Positions 1 through 7,725 are shown, counted from the first letter of the stretch. The stretch: 11,514 nucleotides of DNA from Streptosporangiaceae bacterium (GCA_030040415.1 JASHTT010000688.1:1-11514); one strand, 5' to 3'. Program-made: numbers and translations. Notes: generated by a model from the letters alone, not told the origin.

Positions 1-418
1 CGCGCTCGGTGATATAGGCGAACTGACCGCTGGCTGCCTCTCGAGCAGGTTCGGCAACGGCAGGAGCGTCCTCAACAGCCACTTCGCTCAATGCTCACAC
101 CTCATCGGCGGTTGCTACATGTCAACCTGGCCTGAGTGTAAGACAGTTGTTGCTCACTGGCATGCCACCACTGGTACGTGTCCACCGGCTTCACACCCGT
201 GGGCGGGGTCCGCGTCGGTTGAGGCGTGCGGGAAGCTTGAGCGGATGATAGCGGCAGACCTCGCGGACGCGTTTCGGCCGCACGGTTGCCTGCCAAGAGC
301 AGCACTTGCGACTTCCCAGACTTTCGGCCTGTACATCACGGACTCAGCCAGCGCGTCCAACCATTTACGGGAATGCCTCGTCGAGTGCTGCGACGCGCCA
401 GTAGGTAGGCTCGCCAGC
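1..418. other. Left-edge stretch without a convincing gene
   Basis: The frame that later encodes the TfoX-like protein is open from position 2 onward. The residues before codon 419 are rich in Cys, Ser, His and Thr, match no family I recognise, and lack the strong G/C third-position bias of the neighbouring genes. I see no tRNA, rRNA, transposase remnant or clear terminator here on either strand. It is probably intergenic DNA, or the far end of a neighbouring region cut by the window edge. Confidence 0.5.
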
Positions 419-754
419 GTGGCTTACGACGCCGATCTCGCCAACCGGATCCGGCTGCTCATCGGCACCGGACCGGACGTGTCCGAGAAGCGGATGTTCG
501 GCGGGCTCGCGTTCCTGATCTGCGGCCACATGGCCGTCGCCGCGAGTAGGAGCGGTGGCGCCATGGTGCGGGTTGATCCGCAGGAGGGCGACGCCCTTAT
601 CGCGCAGACGCCAGCCACCCCGATGGAGATGCGCGGCCGCGAGATGTCCGGCTGGCTGCGGATCGAGGAGGAGTACCTGCGCGACGACGACGACCTAGCC
701 GAGTGGGTCGAGCGCGGTACGGCCTACGCGCGCTCGCTGCCACCCAAGCGCTAG
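419..754 (+). CDS. TfoX/Sxy N-terminal-domain family protein
   Basis: This is a 111-residue protein made of a single TfoX N-terminal domain. The core motif around residues 23-40 contains EKRMFGGLAFLICGHMAV. It is followed by a strand ending MVRVDP (49-54), a PMEMRGREMSGWL segment (68-80) and an acidic helix, which is the usual order for the family. I chose the GTG at 419 because homologues typically begin Met-Ala-Tyr-Asp-x-x-Leu-Ala just before the first helix, and this start gives VAYDADLAN. A weak purine-rich stretch, AGGTAGG, lies about 9 nt upstream. An ATG 300 bases further up in the same frame would add about 100 residues of unrelated, poorly biased sequence. In gamma-proteobacteria TfoX/Sxy is a competence regulator, but the short actinobacterial stand-alone domains have no settled function. 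It lies 83 bp before hypF on the same strand and need not be part of hydrogenase maturation. Confidence 0.82.
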   Translation: MAYDADLANRIRLLIGTGPDVSEKRMFGGLAFLICGHMAVAASRSGGAMVRVDPQEGDALIAQTPATPMEMRGREMSGWLRIEEEYLRDDDDLAEWVERGTAYARSLPPKR

Positions 755-777
755 GGCCGGTGGATTCGCGCCTGACT

Positions 778-792
778 CGGGCAATTAGCCCG
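778..792. repeat. Short inverted repeat between the TfoX-like gene and hypF
   Basis: CGGGC and GCCCG flank the 5-nt AT-only loop AATTA, in the 83-bp gap upstream of hypF. It could be a weak hairpin ending the TfoX-like transcript or a small operator. There is no T-tract, so I do not call it a terminator. Confidence 0.3.
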
Positions 793-837
793 CGGAGGCG
801 GCCCGCAGCAAGCCCGCCGGCAGGCCACACTGGTGGG

Positions 838-3255
838 GTGAGCGAGCGGATCAGGACCGCCATCCGCGTCGAGGGCGTCGTGCAGGGCGTCGGGTTCCGG
901 CCGTTCGTGTACTCGCTCGCCACCAACCTCGGCCTGGCCGGGCTCGTCGGCAATGACGTGGACGGCGTGTTCGCCGAGGTCGAGGGCGATGCCGGGGCGG
1001 TCGGCGCGTTCCTCGCCCAGCTCGAGCAGCAGGCGCCACCGCTCGCGAGGATCCAGCGAGTCACCACCAGCCCGCTGGCCCCGACCGGCGCCGACGGGTT
1101 CGTCATCGCGGCGAGCCTGCCGGGCGGGCAGCGCCGCACCCTGGTGCCGGCCGACAGCGCGACGTGTGCCGACTGCCTGCGCGAGCTGGCCGACCCGGCC
1201 GACCGCAGGTACCGCTACCCGTTCATCAACTGCACCAACTGCGGCCCGCGCTTCACCATCGTCCTCGACGTGCCTTACGACCGGCCGCTGACCACCATGC
1301 GCGGGTTCGCGATGTGCGCGGCCTGCGCCGCGGAGTACCACAACCCTGCCGACCGGCGGTTTCATGCCCAGCCGGTCTGCTGTCCGGCCTGCGGGCCGCG
1401 CCTCGCGCTGACCGACGCCGAGGGGGTCCCGCTGCCGGGCGCCGACCCGGTGGCGTCCGCGGGGGCGCTGCTCCGGGCCGGCCAGGTGCTGGCCGTGAAG
1501 GGGCTCGGCGGCTACCACCTGGCGGTTGCTGCCGGGAACGAGACCGCTGCGGCCGCGCTGCGCGCGCGCAAGCACCGGGAGGACAAGCCTTTCGCGATCA
1601 TGGTGCCCGACCTGGCGGCCGCCCGCTCGCTGTGCGACGTCGATGACACGGCGCTGCGGCTGCTGACCAGCCCCGGGCGGCCGATCGTGCTGCTGCCACG
1701 GCGGCCAGCCGCGGACGGCATGATCGCCCGGGCGGTCGCGCCCGGCAACCGCCAGCTCGGCCTCATGCTGCCGTACACACCGCTGCATCATCTGCTGGTC
1801 GATGCCGCGGCCGGGCCCATCGTGGCGACCAGCGGCAACGTCTCGGACGAGCCGATTGCCTACCGGGATGCCGACGCGCTGACCCGGCTGGCCGGAATCG
1901 CTGACGCTTTCCTGCTGCATGACCGCCCCATCCACATCAGGACCGACGACTCGGTGGTGCGCGCCTCCAGCGGCCGCGAGTCTGTGGTCCGTCGTTCCCG
2001 TGGTTATGTGCCGGAGGCGCTGCTGGTAAGCCCTCCGCTGCCGCGCCCCGTGCTGGCCTGCGGTGCCGAACTGAAGAACACGTTCTGCCTGGCGGAGAGC
2101 ACCCGCGCGGTCGTCTCGCACCACATCGGCGACCTGGAGAACGCCGAGACGCTGCACTCCTTCACCGAGGGCATCGGGCACTTCCGGCGGCTGCTCGACA
2201 TCGAGCCAGAGTTGGTCGCGCACGACCTGCACCCGGACTACCTGTCGACGAAATACGCAGTGGAACTGGCCGGCGTCGACCTGATCGGCGTGCAGCACCA
2301 CCACGCGCACATTGCGTCCTGCCTGGCCGACAACGGTGAGTCCGGGCCGGTGATCGGGGTCGCGTTCGACGGCACCGGGTACGGCACCGACGGGACCATC
2401 TGGGGCGGCGAGTTCCTGGTCGCGGACCTGGCCGGGTTCGAGCGGGCCGGCTGGCTGGCACCGGTGCCGCTGCCGGGCGGGACCGCGGCCATCCGGCAAC
2501 CATGGCGGATGGCCGCGTCCTACCTGGCGGAGGCCTACGCGGGCGGGCCGCCGACGCGTCTTGGCGTCCGGCACCGGCACGAGCGGCACTGGGCCGCGGT
2601 GGTCGCCATGGCGGAGCGAGGCCTGAACTCGCCGTTGACGTCCAGCGCCGGGCGGCTGTTCGACGCGGTAGCGGCGCTACTCGGCATCCGGGACGAGATC
2701 AACTACGAAGGCCAGGCCGCGATCGAACTGGAGCAGTTCGCCAGCTTGCGCGAGCGGGGCGCGTACCTGGCGACCGTGGTCGCGGCGCCCGCTTCCGGCC
2801 CGGACGGCCCTGGCGGGGGCGCAGGTGATGGCCGGTCTGCCGGCCCGGCGGCAGCGGCCGAACTGATCGCCACCGCGGGTCAGCGGCCAGCTGGCGGGCC
2901 GCCGATCATCGTCAGCGGAGCTGACCTGGTCCGCTCGGTTGCCGAGGACCTGCTTGCGGGGGTCGCGGCGCCGACGATCGCGGCCCGGTTCCACTACGGC
3001 GTGGCCGCTGCGATCATGACGGTCTGCCGCCAGCTCAGGGACCGCACCGGACTCGAAGTCGTCGCCCTGTCCGGCGGCGTGTTCCAGAATCTGCTGCTCA
3101 CCGACCGGGTCACAACCGGGCTGACGGACGCGGGCTTCCGTGTCCTGCTGCACAGCAGGGTGCCCTGCAACGACGGCGGCATAAGCCTCGGCCAAGCTGT
3201 AGTGGCCGGCGCCCGGGACCGGTTGCGCCGGGCCGGGTTACCGGACTCCAGCTAG
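838..3255 (+). CDS. hypF: HypF, carbamoyltransferase for [NiFe]-hydrogenase cyanide ligands
   Basis: HypF converts carbamoyl phosphate and ATP to a carbamoyl adenylate and transfers the carbamoyl group to the C-terminal Cys of HypE, the first step to the CN ligands. It acts in the cytoplasm. From the GTG at 838 it is 805 residues, close to the usual 750-800. The order is canonical. An acylphosphatase domain (about 1-92) has catalytic Arg21 in QGVGFR and Asn39. Two zinc fingers follow with C110-x2-C113-x18-C132-x2-C135 and C160-x2-C163-x18-C182-x2-C185. A YrdC-like domain (about 200-385) carries KHREDKPFA and TSGNVSDEPI. The Kae1-like domain (about 400-805) carries VQHHHAH (485-491) and GGVFQNLLLT near 747. 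A Gly/Ala/Pro-rich insert of about 40 residues (about 650-688) interrupts the last domain. The in-frame ATG at 703 overlaps the TfoX gene and adds a non-domain tail, so GTG 838 is preferred. It is on the opposite strand from the other hyp genes and converges on hypB. Confidence 0.96.
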   Translation: MSERIRTAIRVEGVVQGVGFRPFVYSLATNLGLAGLVGNDVDGVFAEVEGDAGAVGAFLAQLEQQAPPLARIQRVTTSPLAPTGADGFVIAASLPGGQRRTLVPADSATCADCLRELADPADRRYRYPFINCTNCGPRFTIVLDVPYDRPLTTMRGFAMCAACAAEYHNPADRRFHAQPVCCPACGPRLALTDAEGVPLPGADPVASAGALLRAGQVLAVKGLGGYHLAVAAGNETAAAALRARKHREDKPFAIMVPDLAAARSLCDVDDTALRLLTSPGRPIVLLPRRPAADGMIARAVAPGNRQLGLMLPYTPLHHLLVDAAAGPIVATSGNVSDEPIAYRDADALTRLAGIADAFLLHDRPIHIRTDDSVVRASSGRESVVRRSRGYVPEALLVSPPLPRPVLACGAELKNTFCLAESTRAVVSHHIGDLENAETLHSFTEGIGHFRRLLDIEPELVAHDLHPDYLSTKYAVELAGVDLIGVQHHHAHIASCLADNGESGPVIGVAFDGTGYGTDGTIWGGEFLVADLAGFERAGWLAPVPLPGGTAAIRQPWRMAASYLAEAYAGGPPTRLGVRHRHERHWAAVVAMAERGLNSPLTSSAGRLFDAVAALLGIRDEINYEGQAAIELEQFASLRERGAYLATVVAAPASGPDGPGGGAGDGRSAGPAAAAELIATAGQRPAGGPPIIVSGADLVRSVAEDLLAGVAAPTIAARFHYGVAAAIMTVCRQLRDRTGLEVVALSGGVFQNLLLTDRVTTGLTDAGFRVLLHSRVPCNDGGISLGQAVVAGARDRLRRAGLPDSS

Positions 3256-3305
3256 GCCGCTCTTGTGCAGCGTCCCGGGTGATGGCCGTCGGCCCGGCGG
3301 TCGCC
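3256..3305. other. Convergent hypF/hypB intergenic gap
   Basis: These 50 bp separate the stop codons of hypF (+) and hypB (-). A short imperfect dyad (CCGGG and CCCGG, about 12 nt apart) could form a hairpin, but it has no T-tract. No convincing bidirectional terminator is visible, so read-through and antisense transcription between the two units is possible. Confidence 0.3.
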
Positions 3306-4091
3306 TTACGCGTGGGCCAGCGCACCGGCGCGCAGCCAGTCGTACCAGGGCAGCACCCCGTCGCCGGTTGTCGCGGAGAGTTCCAGCAGGAGCGCGCCGG
3401 GCGAGACCTGGCGCAGTTCGTCGGCATACCGCTGCGGGTCGAATTCGACGTACGGCAGCAGGTCGGTCTTGTTCAGCAGTACCAGGTCCGCGTGACGGAA
3501 CATGTGCGGGTACTTCCGCGGCTTGTCGGCGCCCTCAGTCACGGACGCTAGGACGACCCGGGCCGCCTCTCCGAGGTCGAACAACGCCGGGCAGACGAGG
3601 TTGCCGACGTTCTCGATGACCACGATCGAACGCGGCGGCGGCTCCAGGTCGCGCAGAGCGTGCGCAACCATCGCGGCGTCGAGGTGACAGCCGGTACCGG
3701 TGTTGATCTGCACGACCCGGCTACCCGCCGCCTGGATGCGCTCGGCATCCAGCGCAGTCTCCTGGTCGCCCTCTATCACGGCGACGGGTAGCTCGCCCGC
3801 CAGTTCCCTGGCGGTGCGCTCCAGCAGCGTTGTCTTGCCGGAGCCTGGTGAGCTCATCAGGTTGACCGCGAGGATCCCGCGGTCGGCAAGCCAGCGCCGG
3901 TTCGCAACCGCGATCTCGTCGTTCTTGGCCAGCACCTTCTGTTGCAGCACGACGGTGCGACCGGCAGCCGGCGCGTCGTGGTCATGGTGCTCGTGGTCAT
4001 GGTGCTCATGGTCGTGATCGTGGTGACTGCGCTCACCGGGAGTCAGCAGCGTGAGCACCGGACCGGCGGCGCAGCCACATGTTCCGCACAT
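3306..4091 (-). CDS. hypB: HypB, nickel-binding GTPase for hydrogenase maturation
   Basis: HypB is the GTPase that, with HypA, inserts nickel into the hydrogenase large subunit. The 261-residue product starts Met-Cys-Gly-Thr-Cys-Gly-Cys, giving the N-terminal Cys2/Cys5/Cys7 nickel motif. A His-rich segment follows at 23-38 with ten His among Asp/Glu, probably nickel storage. The GTPase core has a P-loop GSGKTT (83-88), the metal-site residues Cys135-His136 (TGCHLD) and Cys167 (NLVCP), switch residues near EGDQ (107-110) and the guanine-specificity motif NKTD (207-210). ATG 4091 is preceded on the minus strand by GAGGTGG with 8 nt spacing. It is the last gene of the leftward operon, 36 bp after hypA, and its stop is 50 bp from the hypF stop. 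Nothing is missing from the family signature. Confidence 0.97.
   Translation of the reverse strand: MCGTCGCAAGPVLTLLTPGERSHHDHDHEHHDHEHHDHDAPAAGRTVVLQQKVLAKNDEIAVANRRWLADRGILAVNLMSSPGSGKTTLLERTARELAGELPVAVIEGDQETALDAERIQAAGSRVVQINTGTGCHLDAAMVAHALRDLEPPPRSIVVIENVGNLVCPALFDLGEAARVVLASVTEGADKPRKYPHMFRHADLVLLNKTDLLPYVEFDPQRYADELRQVSPGALLLELSATTGDGVLPWYDWLRAGALAHA
3977..4021 (-). repeat. 15-bp tandem repeat encoding the HypB His-rich segment
   Basis: Two exact 15-bp copies (plus-strand unit CGTGGTCATGGTGCT at 3977-3991 and 3992-4006) are followed by a diverged third copy. On the minus strand each encodes a five-residue Glu/His/Asp unit of the HypB metal-binding stretch. Such an in-frame repeat can change copy number by slippage and so alter the number of nickel-binding histidines. 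Confidence 0.85.
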
Positions 4092-4095
4092 CCTT

Positions 4096-4143
4096 TATGC
4101 CACCTCGACTCGACTTCCCCAGCTGGCCTATGCCACCTGGACT
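4096..4143. repeat. 15-bp near-exact direct repeat at the hypA/hypB junction
   Basis: TATGCCACCTCGACT (4096-4110) and TATGCCACCTGGACT (4129-4143) differ at one base and are offset by 33 bp. On the minus strand one copy holds the last hypA codons and its TAG stop. The other copy supplies the GAGGTGG ribosome-binding site of hypB. The arrangement suggests that a small duplication created the hypB leader. Confidence 0.7.
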
Positions 4144-4457
4144 GACGTGATTCGCAGGTCCTGCCCGGCCACCACGGTGGCGTCGGCGCTGCCGCACGGG
4201 CAGAGTACGATCGGCCAGTCCGGCTCGAAGTCTGTGCCGCACACCCGGCAGTGACAGACCGCGGCCGGTTCGTCGATCTCCAGCCGGGCTCCCTCCAGGC
4301 TGGTGCCCTCGGTCACCAGGTCGAAGCAGAACCTGACGGAGTCCGCCACCACGCCCGACAGCGCGCCGATCTCCAGCCGGACGCAGCTGATCCGCTGGTC
4401 CGGCAGCCGCTCGGCAACGGCCGCCACCAGGCTCTCGGTGATGGCCAGCTCGTGCAC
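4128..4457 (-). CDS. hypA: HypA, nickel metallochaperone
   Basis: HypA receives or delivers Ni(II) for the large-subunit active site together with HypB. The product is 109 residues, a normal length. With GTG at 4457 read as Met, the N-terminus is Met-His-Glu, the conserved nickel-binding triad. A strong ribosome-binding site, GAGGGGAAG, lies about 8 nt upstream on the minus strand. The zinc domain has Cys70-x2-Cys73 (with an extra Cys68), then 12 residues, then Cys86-x-Cys88. The usual second knuckle is CxxC (as in CPxCGS). Here it is CPCGS, one residue shorter. It sits 55 bp after hypE and 36 bp before hypB in the same operon. The identification is secure, and the altered zinc knuckle is the one oddity. 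Confidence 0.95.
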   Translation of the reverse strand: MHELAITESLVAAVAERLPDQRISCVRLEIGALSGVVADSVRFCFDLVTEGTSLEGARLEIDEPAAVCHCRVCGTDFEPDWPIVLCPCGSADATVVAGQDLRITSVQVA

Positions 4458-4512
4458 CTGTGCTTCCCCTCGCCCATCTCTCCGCTGCGCAGTCGTCCGC
4501 CACGCCCGCCGG

Positions 4513-5685
4513 TCAGCAGATCCGCGGCAGCGGGTCGCCGACCAGCAGATCGACGATCCGGGTCCCTCCGAACGCCGTCTTGAGCTGGACGATGCCGGGC
4601 GGCTGCTCGGTGACCGTGCCGATGACGGCGGCTTCGGCGCCCTGCGAGTGAGCGCGCAGCGCCGCCAGGGCTGCCGAGGCGTCGTCCGGGCTCACGACCG
4701 CGACCAGCCGTCCCTCGCAGGCCACGTACATGGGGTCGATGCCGAGCAACTCGGCGGCACCGCGCACCTCGGGCCGGACCGGAATGTCGTCCTCGATGAC
4801 CAGCACGCCGACACCAGCGGCCGCCGCGATCTCGTTGAGGATCGTGGCCACGCCGCCTCTTGTCGCGTCGCGCAGTGCCCGGACGCCCGGTGCCGCCGCC
4901 AGCAGGTCCGCGACCAGCCCGTTCAGCGGCGCTGTGTCGGAGCAGACGTCAGCCTCGATGTCCAGCTCACCACGGGCCAGCATGATGGTCACCCCGTGGT
5001 CGCCGATCGGGCCCGATACCAGGATCACATCGCCCGGCCGCGCCTGTGCTACGCCGAGGCTGGTGCCGGGCGCGAGCAGGCCGACCCCCGCCGTGTTGAT
5101 GTAACACCCATCGGCCTTGCCCTTCTGGACGACCTTGGTGTCGCCGGTGACAACCTGGACCCCTGCCCGCTGCGCGGCGGCCTGCATGGAGGCCACGATC
5201 CTGGTCAGCTCGGCGACCCCGAAACCTTCCTCCAGGATGAACCCGGCAGACAGGTACAGCGGGACGGCTCCGGCCGTCGACAGGTCGTTGACCGTACCGT
5301 TGACCGCCAGGTCGCCGATGTCACCGCCGGGGAAGAACAGCGGGGACACCACATAGGAGTCGGTGGTCAGCGCCAGCCTCGCGCCGCCCACCTGCAGCCG
5401 CGCCGCGTCCTCAAGGGGCTCGAGCGCCGGGTTGCGAAAGGCGTCGAGGAACACGGCCTCGATCAGCGTCTGCGTCGCCTTGCCGCCGGCGCCATGCGAC
5501 ATCGTGATGCGGTCTTCCCTGACCCGCGGCCTGGCCCGGCGGGCGCGGTCGATCCGCTCCAGCACCAGTTCTTCCCGCACGGTGCCGGGCAGTGGCTGCG
5601 GCGAACCGTGGTGCTCGAACCGCTCGTGTTCCTGGAGGGCCTGCTGCACCCAGCCGGCGGCCGGACTCTCATGCGGGGCGGTCAC
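4513..5685 (-). CDS. hypE: HypE, carbamoyl dehydratase forming the cyanide ligand
   Basis: HypE carries a carbamoyl group on its C-terminal Cys, dehydrates it with ATP to a thiocyanate and passes CN to the HypC-HypD iron. The protein ends Pro-Arg-Ile-Cys390, the invariant acceptor tail. It has the PurM/AIRS fold: SHGAGGKA (63-70), an ATP-site segment FFPGGDIGDLAVNGTVNDLS (117-136), VTGDTKVVQKG (179-189) and DATRGGVATILNEIA (273-287). The start is GTG 5685, whose GTGA overlaps the TGA of hypD by 4 nt, a clear sign of translational coupling. This gives 390 residues, about 40-60 more than common HypE proteins, because some 60 residues precede the usual start of the domain. An internal start nearer Met62 is possible, but I see no better ribosome-binding site for it. 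Confidence 0.95.
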   Translation of the reverse strand: MTAPHESPAAGWVQQALQEHERFEHHGSPQPLPGTVREELVLERIDRARRARPRVREDRITMSHGAGGKATQTLIEAVFLDAFRNPALEPLEDAARLQVGGARLALTTDSYVVSPLFFPGGDIGDLAVNGTVNDLSTAGAVPLYLSAGFILEEGFGVAELTRIVASMQAAAQRAGVQVVTGDTKVVQKGKADGCYINTAGVGLLAPGTSLGVAQARPGDVILVSGPIGDHGVTIMLARGELDIEADVCSDTAPLNGLVADLLAAAPGVRALRDATRGGVATILNEIAAAAGVGVLVIEDDIPVRPEVRGAAELLGIDPMYVACEGRLVAVVSPDDASAALAALRAHSQGAEAAVIGTVTEQPPGIVQLKTAFGGTRIVDLLVGDPLPRIC

Positions 5686-6809
5686 GACGCGCTCGCCTCC
5701 TTGACGCGATGCCGGGTGAGCCGCCCGTAGTTGTAGTAGGCCGCGCAGGCGCCCTCCGGAGACACCATGCAGGTGCCGATCGGTGTCTCGGGCGTGCACG
5801 CGGTGCCGAACACCTTGCACTCCCACGGCTTCAGCACGCCTTTGAGTACCTCGCCGCACTGGCAGGCCTTCGGGTCGGCGACGCGAACGCCGGGGACGGA
5901 GAACAGCTTCTCGGCATCGAACCGCTCGTACTCCGCCCTGACCTTCAGCGCCGAATGCGAGATGAACCCGAGGCCACGCCACTCGAAGTAGGGCCGCAGC
6001 TCCATGGTCTGGCCGATCGCGCGCAGCGCTACCGCGTTCCCGTCCCAGGGGACCACCCGGGAGTACTGGTTCTCTACTGCAGCCTCGCCCCTGCTGAGCT
6101 GGAGCATCAGCAGGTAGATCGACTGCAGGATGTCGAGCGGCTCGAACCCGGCCACGACTACCGGCTTGCCGTAGTCGCGGGCGATGAACTCGTACGGCCG
6201 GCAACCGATCACGGTGGACACGTGCCCGGGACCGATGAAGCCGTCGAGCCGCAGGTCCGGTGAGTCCAGGATCGCCTTGATCGCCGGAATGATCGTGACG
6301 TGGTTGCAGAAGATCGAGAAGTTGTCCAGGCCCTCGGCCGCGGCGCGCAGCACCGTCATCGCGGTCGACGGCGCAGTGGTCTCGAAGCCGATCGCCATGA
6401 AGACGACGCGCTTGTCCGTGTTCTGCCGGGCAATCTTGAGCGAGTCCAGCGGCGAGTACACCATCCGGATGTCCGTACCACGGGCCTTGGCGTCGAAGAA
6501 CGAGCCGTTGCTACCCGGCACCCGCATCATGTCGCCGAACGAGGTCATGATCACGTCGGGCTCGCTGGCCAGTGCCATCGCGTCGTCGACCCGGCCCATC
6601 GGGATCACGCACACCGGGCAGCCGGGTCCGTGCACGAGCGTGATCTGCTCGGGCAGGTAGTCCTCGAGGCCGTGCTTATAGATGGTGTGCGTGTGGCCGC
6701 CGCACACTTCCATGAGCTTGTACTGCCGGCCTGGCTCGCACAGCGCGGTGATCCGGGCGGACAGCGCGCGCGCCTTCTCGGCGTCACGGAACTCGTCGAC
6801 GAATCTCAT
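5682..6809 (-). CDS. hypD: HypD, [4Fe-4S] scaffold for Fe(CN)2CO assembly
   Basis: HypD, with HypC, holds the iron while CN and CO ligands are attached. The 375-residue length is typical. Visible family motifs are CGGHTHTIYKHG (Cys36, His39), HGPGCPVCV (Cys64, Cys67), IGFETTAPSTA, GPGHVSTVIGCRPYEFI, and the C-terminal cysteine-rich region with CQCGEVLKG, WECKVFG, GTCMVSPEGACAAYYNYGR, which provides the cluster and redox cysteines. ATG 6809 has AGGAG 8 nt upstream on the minus strand. It lies 33 bp after hypC and overlaps hypE by 4 nt, so HypC, HypD and HypE, which form one complex, are made side by side. No residue of the signature looks altered. Confidence 0.97.
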   Translation of the reverse strand: MRFVDEFRDAEKARALSARITALCEPGRQYKLMEVCGGHTHTIYKHGLEDYLPEQITLVHGPGCPVCVIPMGRVDDAMALASEPDVIMTSFGDMMRVPGSNGSFFDAKARGTDIRMVYSPLDSLKIARQNTDKRVVFMAIGFETTAPSTAMTVLRAAAEGLDNFSIFCNHVTIIPAIKAILDSPDLRLDGFIGPGHVSTVIGCRPYEFIARDYGKPVVVAGFEPLDILQSIYLLMLQLSRGEAAVENQYSRVVPWDGNAVALRAIGQTMELRPYFEWRGLGFISHSALKVRAEYERFDAEKLFSVPGVRVADPKACQCGEVLKGVLKPWECKVFGTACTPETPIGTCMVSPEGACAAYYNYGRLTRHRVKEASAS

Positions 6810-6842
6810 CCGCCTCGCTCCTGTCTCATCCGTTGGGCCTGG

Positions 6843-7115
6843 CTACTCGATCCTGGATTCGGCGAGCGCGGCGAGTTCGTCCTCATAGGCCTGACCGATC
6901 CCCTCGAGGAACTCCAGCGCCGCGGCCGCCTCGGCCTCGTCGATCTTCGACAGCGCGAAGCCGACGTGGATCAGCACCCAGTCGCCCGGTTGCAGCTGCT
7001 CGCCGGCCAGCAGGCCGACGTTGATGACCCGCTTGACGCCGCTGACGCTGACCCTCGCCAGGTCAGGCTGGTCGGGGAGGAACTCGATCACCTCACCGGG
7101 GATGCCCAGGCACAT
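6843..7115 (-). CDS. hypC: HypC, hydrogenase maturation chaperone
   Basis: HypC is the small chaperone that binds HypD and then carries the Fe(CN)2CO unit to the large-subunit precursor. The 90-residue product starts MCLGIPGEVIE, with the essential Cys2 exposed after Met removal. It continues with the OB-like strands including VINVGLL and GDWVLIHVGFALSKID (about 44-59), then an acidic helical tail. ATG 7115 has GAAGGAG about 7 nt upstream on the minus strand. The first 23 nt overlap the end of the maturation endopeptidase gene. This is the orthodox HypC of the locus. A second, divergent HypC-like gene lies upstream at 8483-8707. Confidence 0.97.
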   Translation of the reverse strand: MCLGIPGEVIEFLPDQPDLARVSVSGVKRVINVGLLAGEQLQPGDWVLIHVGFALSKIDEAEAAAALEFLEGIGQAYEDELAALAESRIE

Positions 7116-7725
7116 GCGCCCACTCCTTCGTGACTATGGCGTGCGGATCGGACCTGACCAGGGCGTGTGCCTTCGCCGCGGCGGCGCTAGCAACCAGGTC
7201 GAGGACCACGCGGACAGCTTCGTCCACGGCTGCGGCCACGGGCCCGCTCAGCCCCATGCCGTAGTTCAGCCGGGCCGGCTCGCAGCCGACGACGAGCACC
7301 TGCCGGTCTGCCGCGCCAAGCATGGCAAGCATCCGCAGCACAACATCCGGCTGCATCCCGTGCGCGTCGAACAGCGGGCTGCCGGCCAGCGCGTCCGCGG
7401 ACTGGCCGGGATCGCCGTCAGGTTCCGCTTGGCCGGCCTGCGCTTCCTTCTCGGCACCCGGCCCGAGGTCCTGCCCGGCCCGGTCGGGCTCGATGACGTA
7501 GACGGTGCCGGGCGTGCCGCCGCGAGACACCGCATCGACCAGGATCGCCGAGCTGTAGCGATCCGCCAGGTCATAGGCGAGGTGCATGCCGCGGATGCCG
7601 TAGTCGGCCACGTGCACCCAGTCGGGCAGGCTGACCGCGGCAAGCCGGCGCGAGACCTCGACCCCGAAGCCGTCGTCGCCGAGGAAGATGTTGCCGACGC
7701 CCGCGATCAGCAGCTGCCCGGTCAT
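7093..7725 (-). CDS. hupD: [NiFe]-hydrogenase maturation endopeptidase (HupD/HyaD/HybD family)
   Basis: This nickel-sensing protease removes the C-terminal extension of the hydrogenase large subunit after the metal centre is complete. With ATG 7725 it is 210 residues. The N-terminal motif GVGNIFLGDDGFGVEV (9-24) contains Asp17, in the place where HybD has Glu16. ILVDAV (61-66) gives Asp64, and FDAHGMQPDVVL (119-130) gives His122, completing the expected nickel-binding triad. The protein is longer than the common 155-170 residues because of a Gly/Glu/Ala-rich insertion (about 83-113) and a C-terminal Ala-rich tail. The ATG overlaps the TGA of the upstream SIS gene (ATGA). An earlier in-frame start at 7779 would lie deep inside that gene. 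Its substrate is probably the large subunit partner of the hhyS product at the right edge. Confidence 0.93.
   Translation of the reverse strand: MTGQLLIAGVGNIFLGDDGFGVEVSRRLAAVSLPDWVHVADYGIRGMHLAYDLADRYSSAILVDAVSRGGTPGTVYVIEPDRAGQDLGPGAEKEAQAGQAEPDGDPGQSADALAGSPLFDAHGMQPDVVLRMLAMLGAADRQVLVVGCEPARLNYGMGLSGPVAAAVDEAVRVVLDLVASAAAAKAHALVRSDPHAIVTKEWAHVPGHPR

Noticed and set aside
119..418. N-terminal extension of the TfoX-like protein from the ATG at 119
   Set aside because: The extra 100 residues show no domain or codon bias, and the family start pattern fits GTG 419.
703..837. Longer HypF from the ATG at 703
   Set aside because: It overlaps the TfoX-like gene and adds an Arg-rich tail before the acylphosphatase domain, which begins right after GTG 838.
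751..2589. 612-codon open frame on the minus strand
   Set aside because: It is antisense to hypF, with no family resemblance and a composition typical of the shadow of a high-GC gene. HypF motifs are intact on the plus strand.
3256..3305. Bidirectional terminator between hypF and hypB
   Set aside because: Only a short imperfect dyad without a T-tract is present, which is too weak to call.
4303..5730. 475-codon open frame on the plus strand
   Set aside because: It lies antisense to hypA/hypE/hypD, which have complete motifs. The translation is Arg/Asp/Gln-rich without domains.
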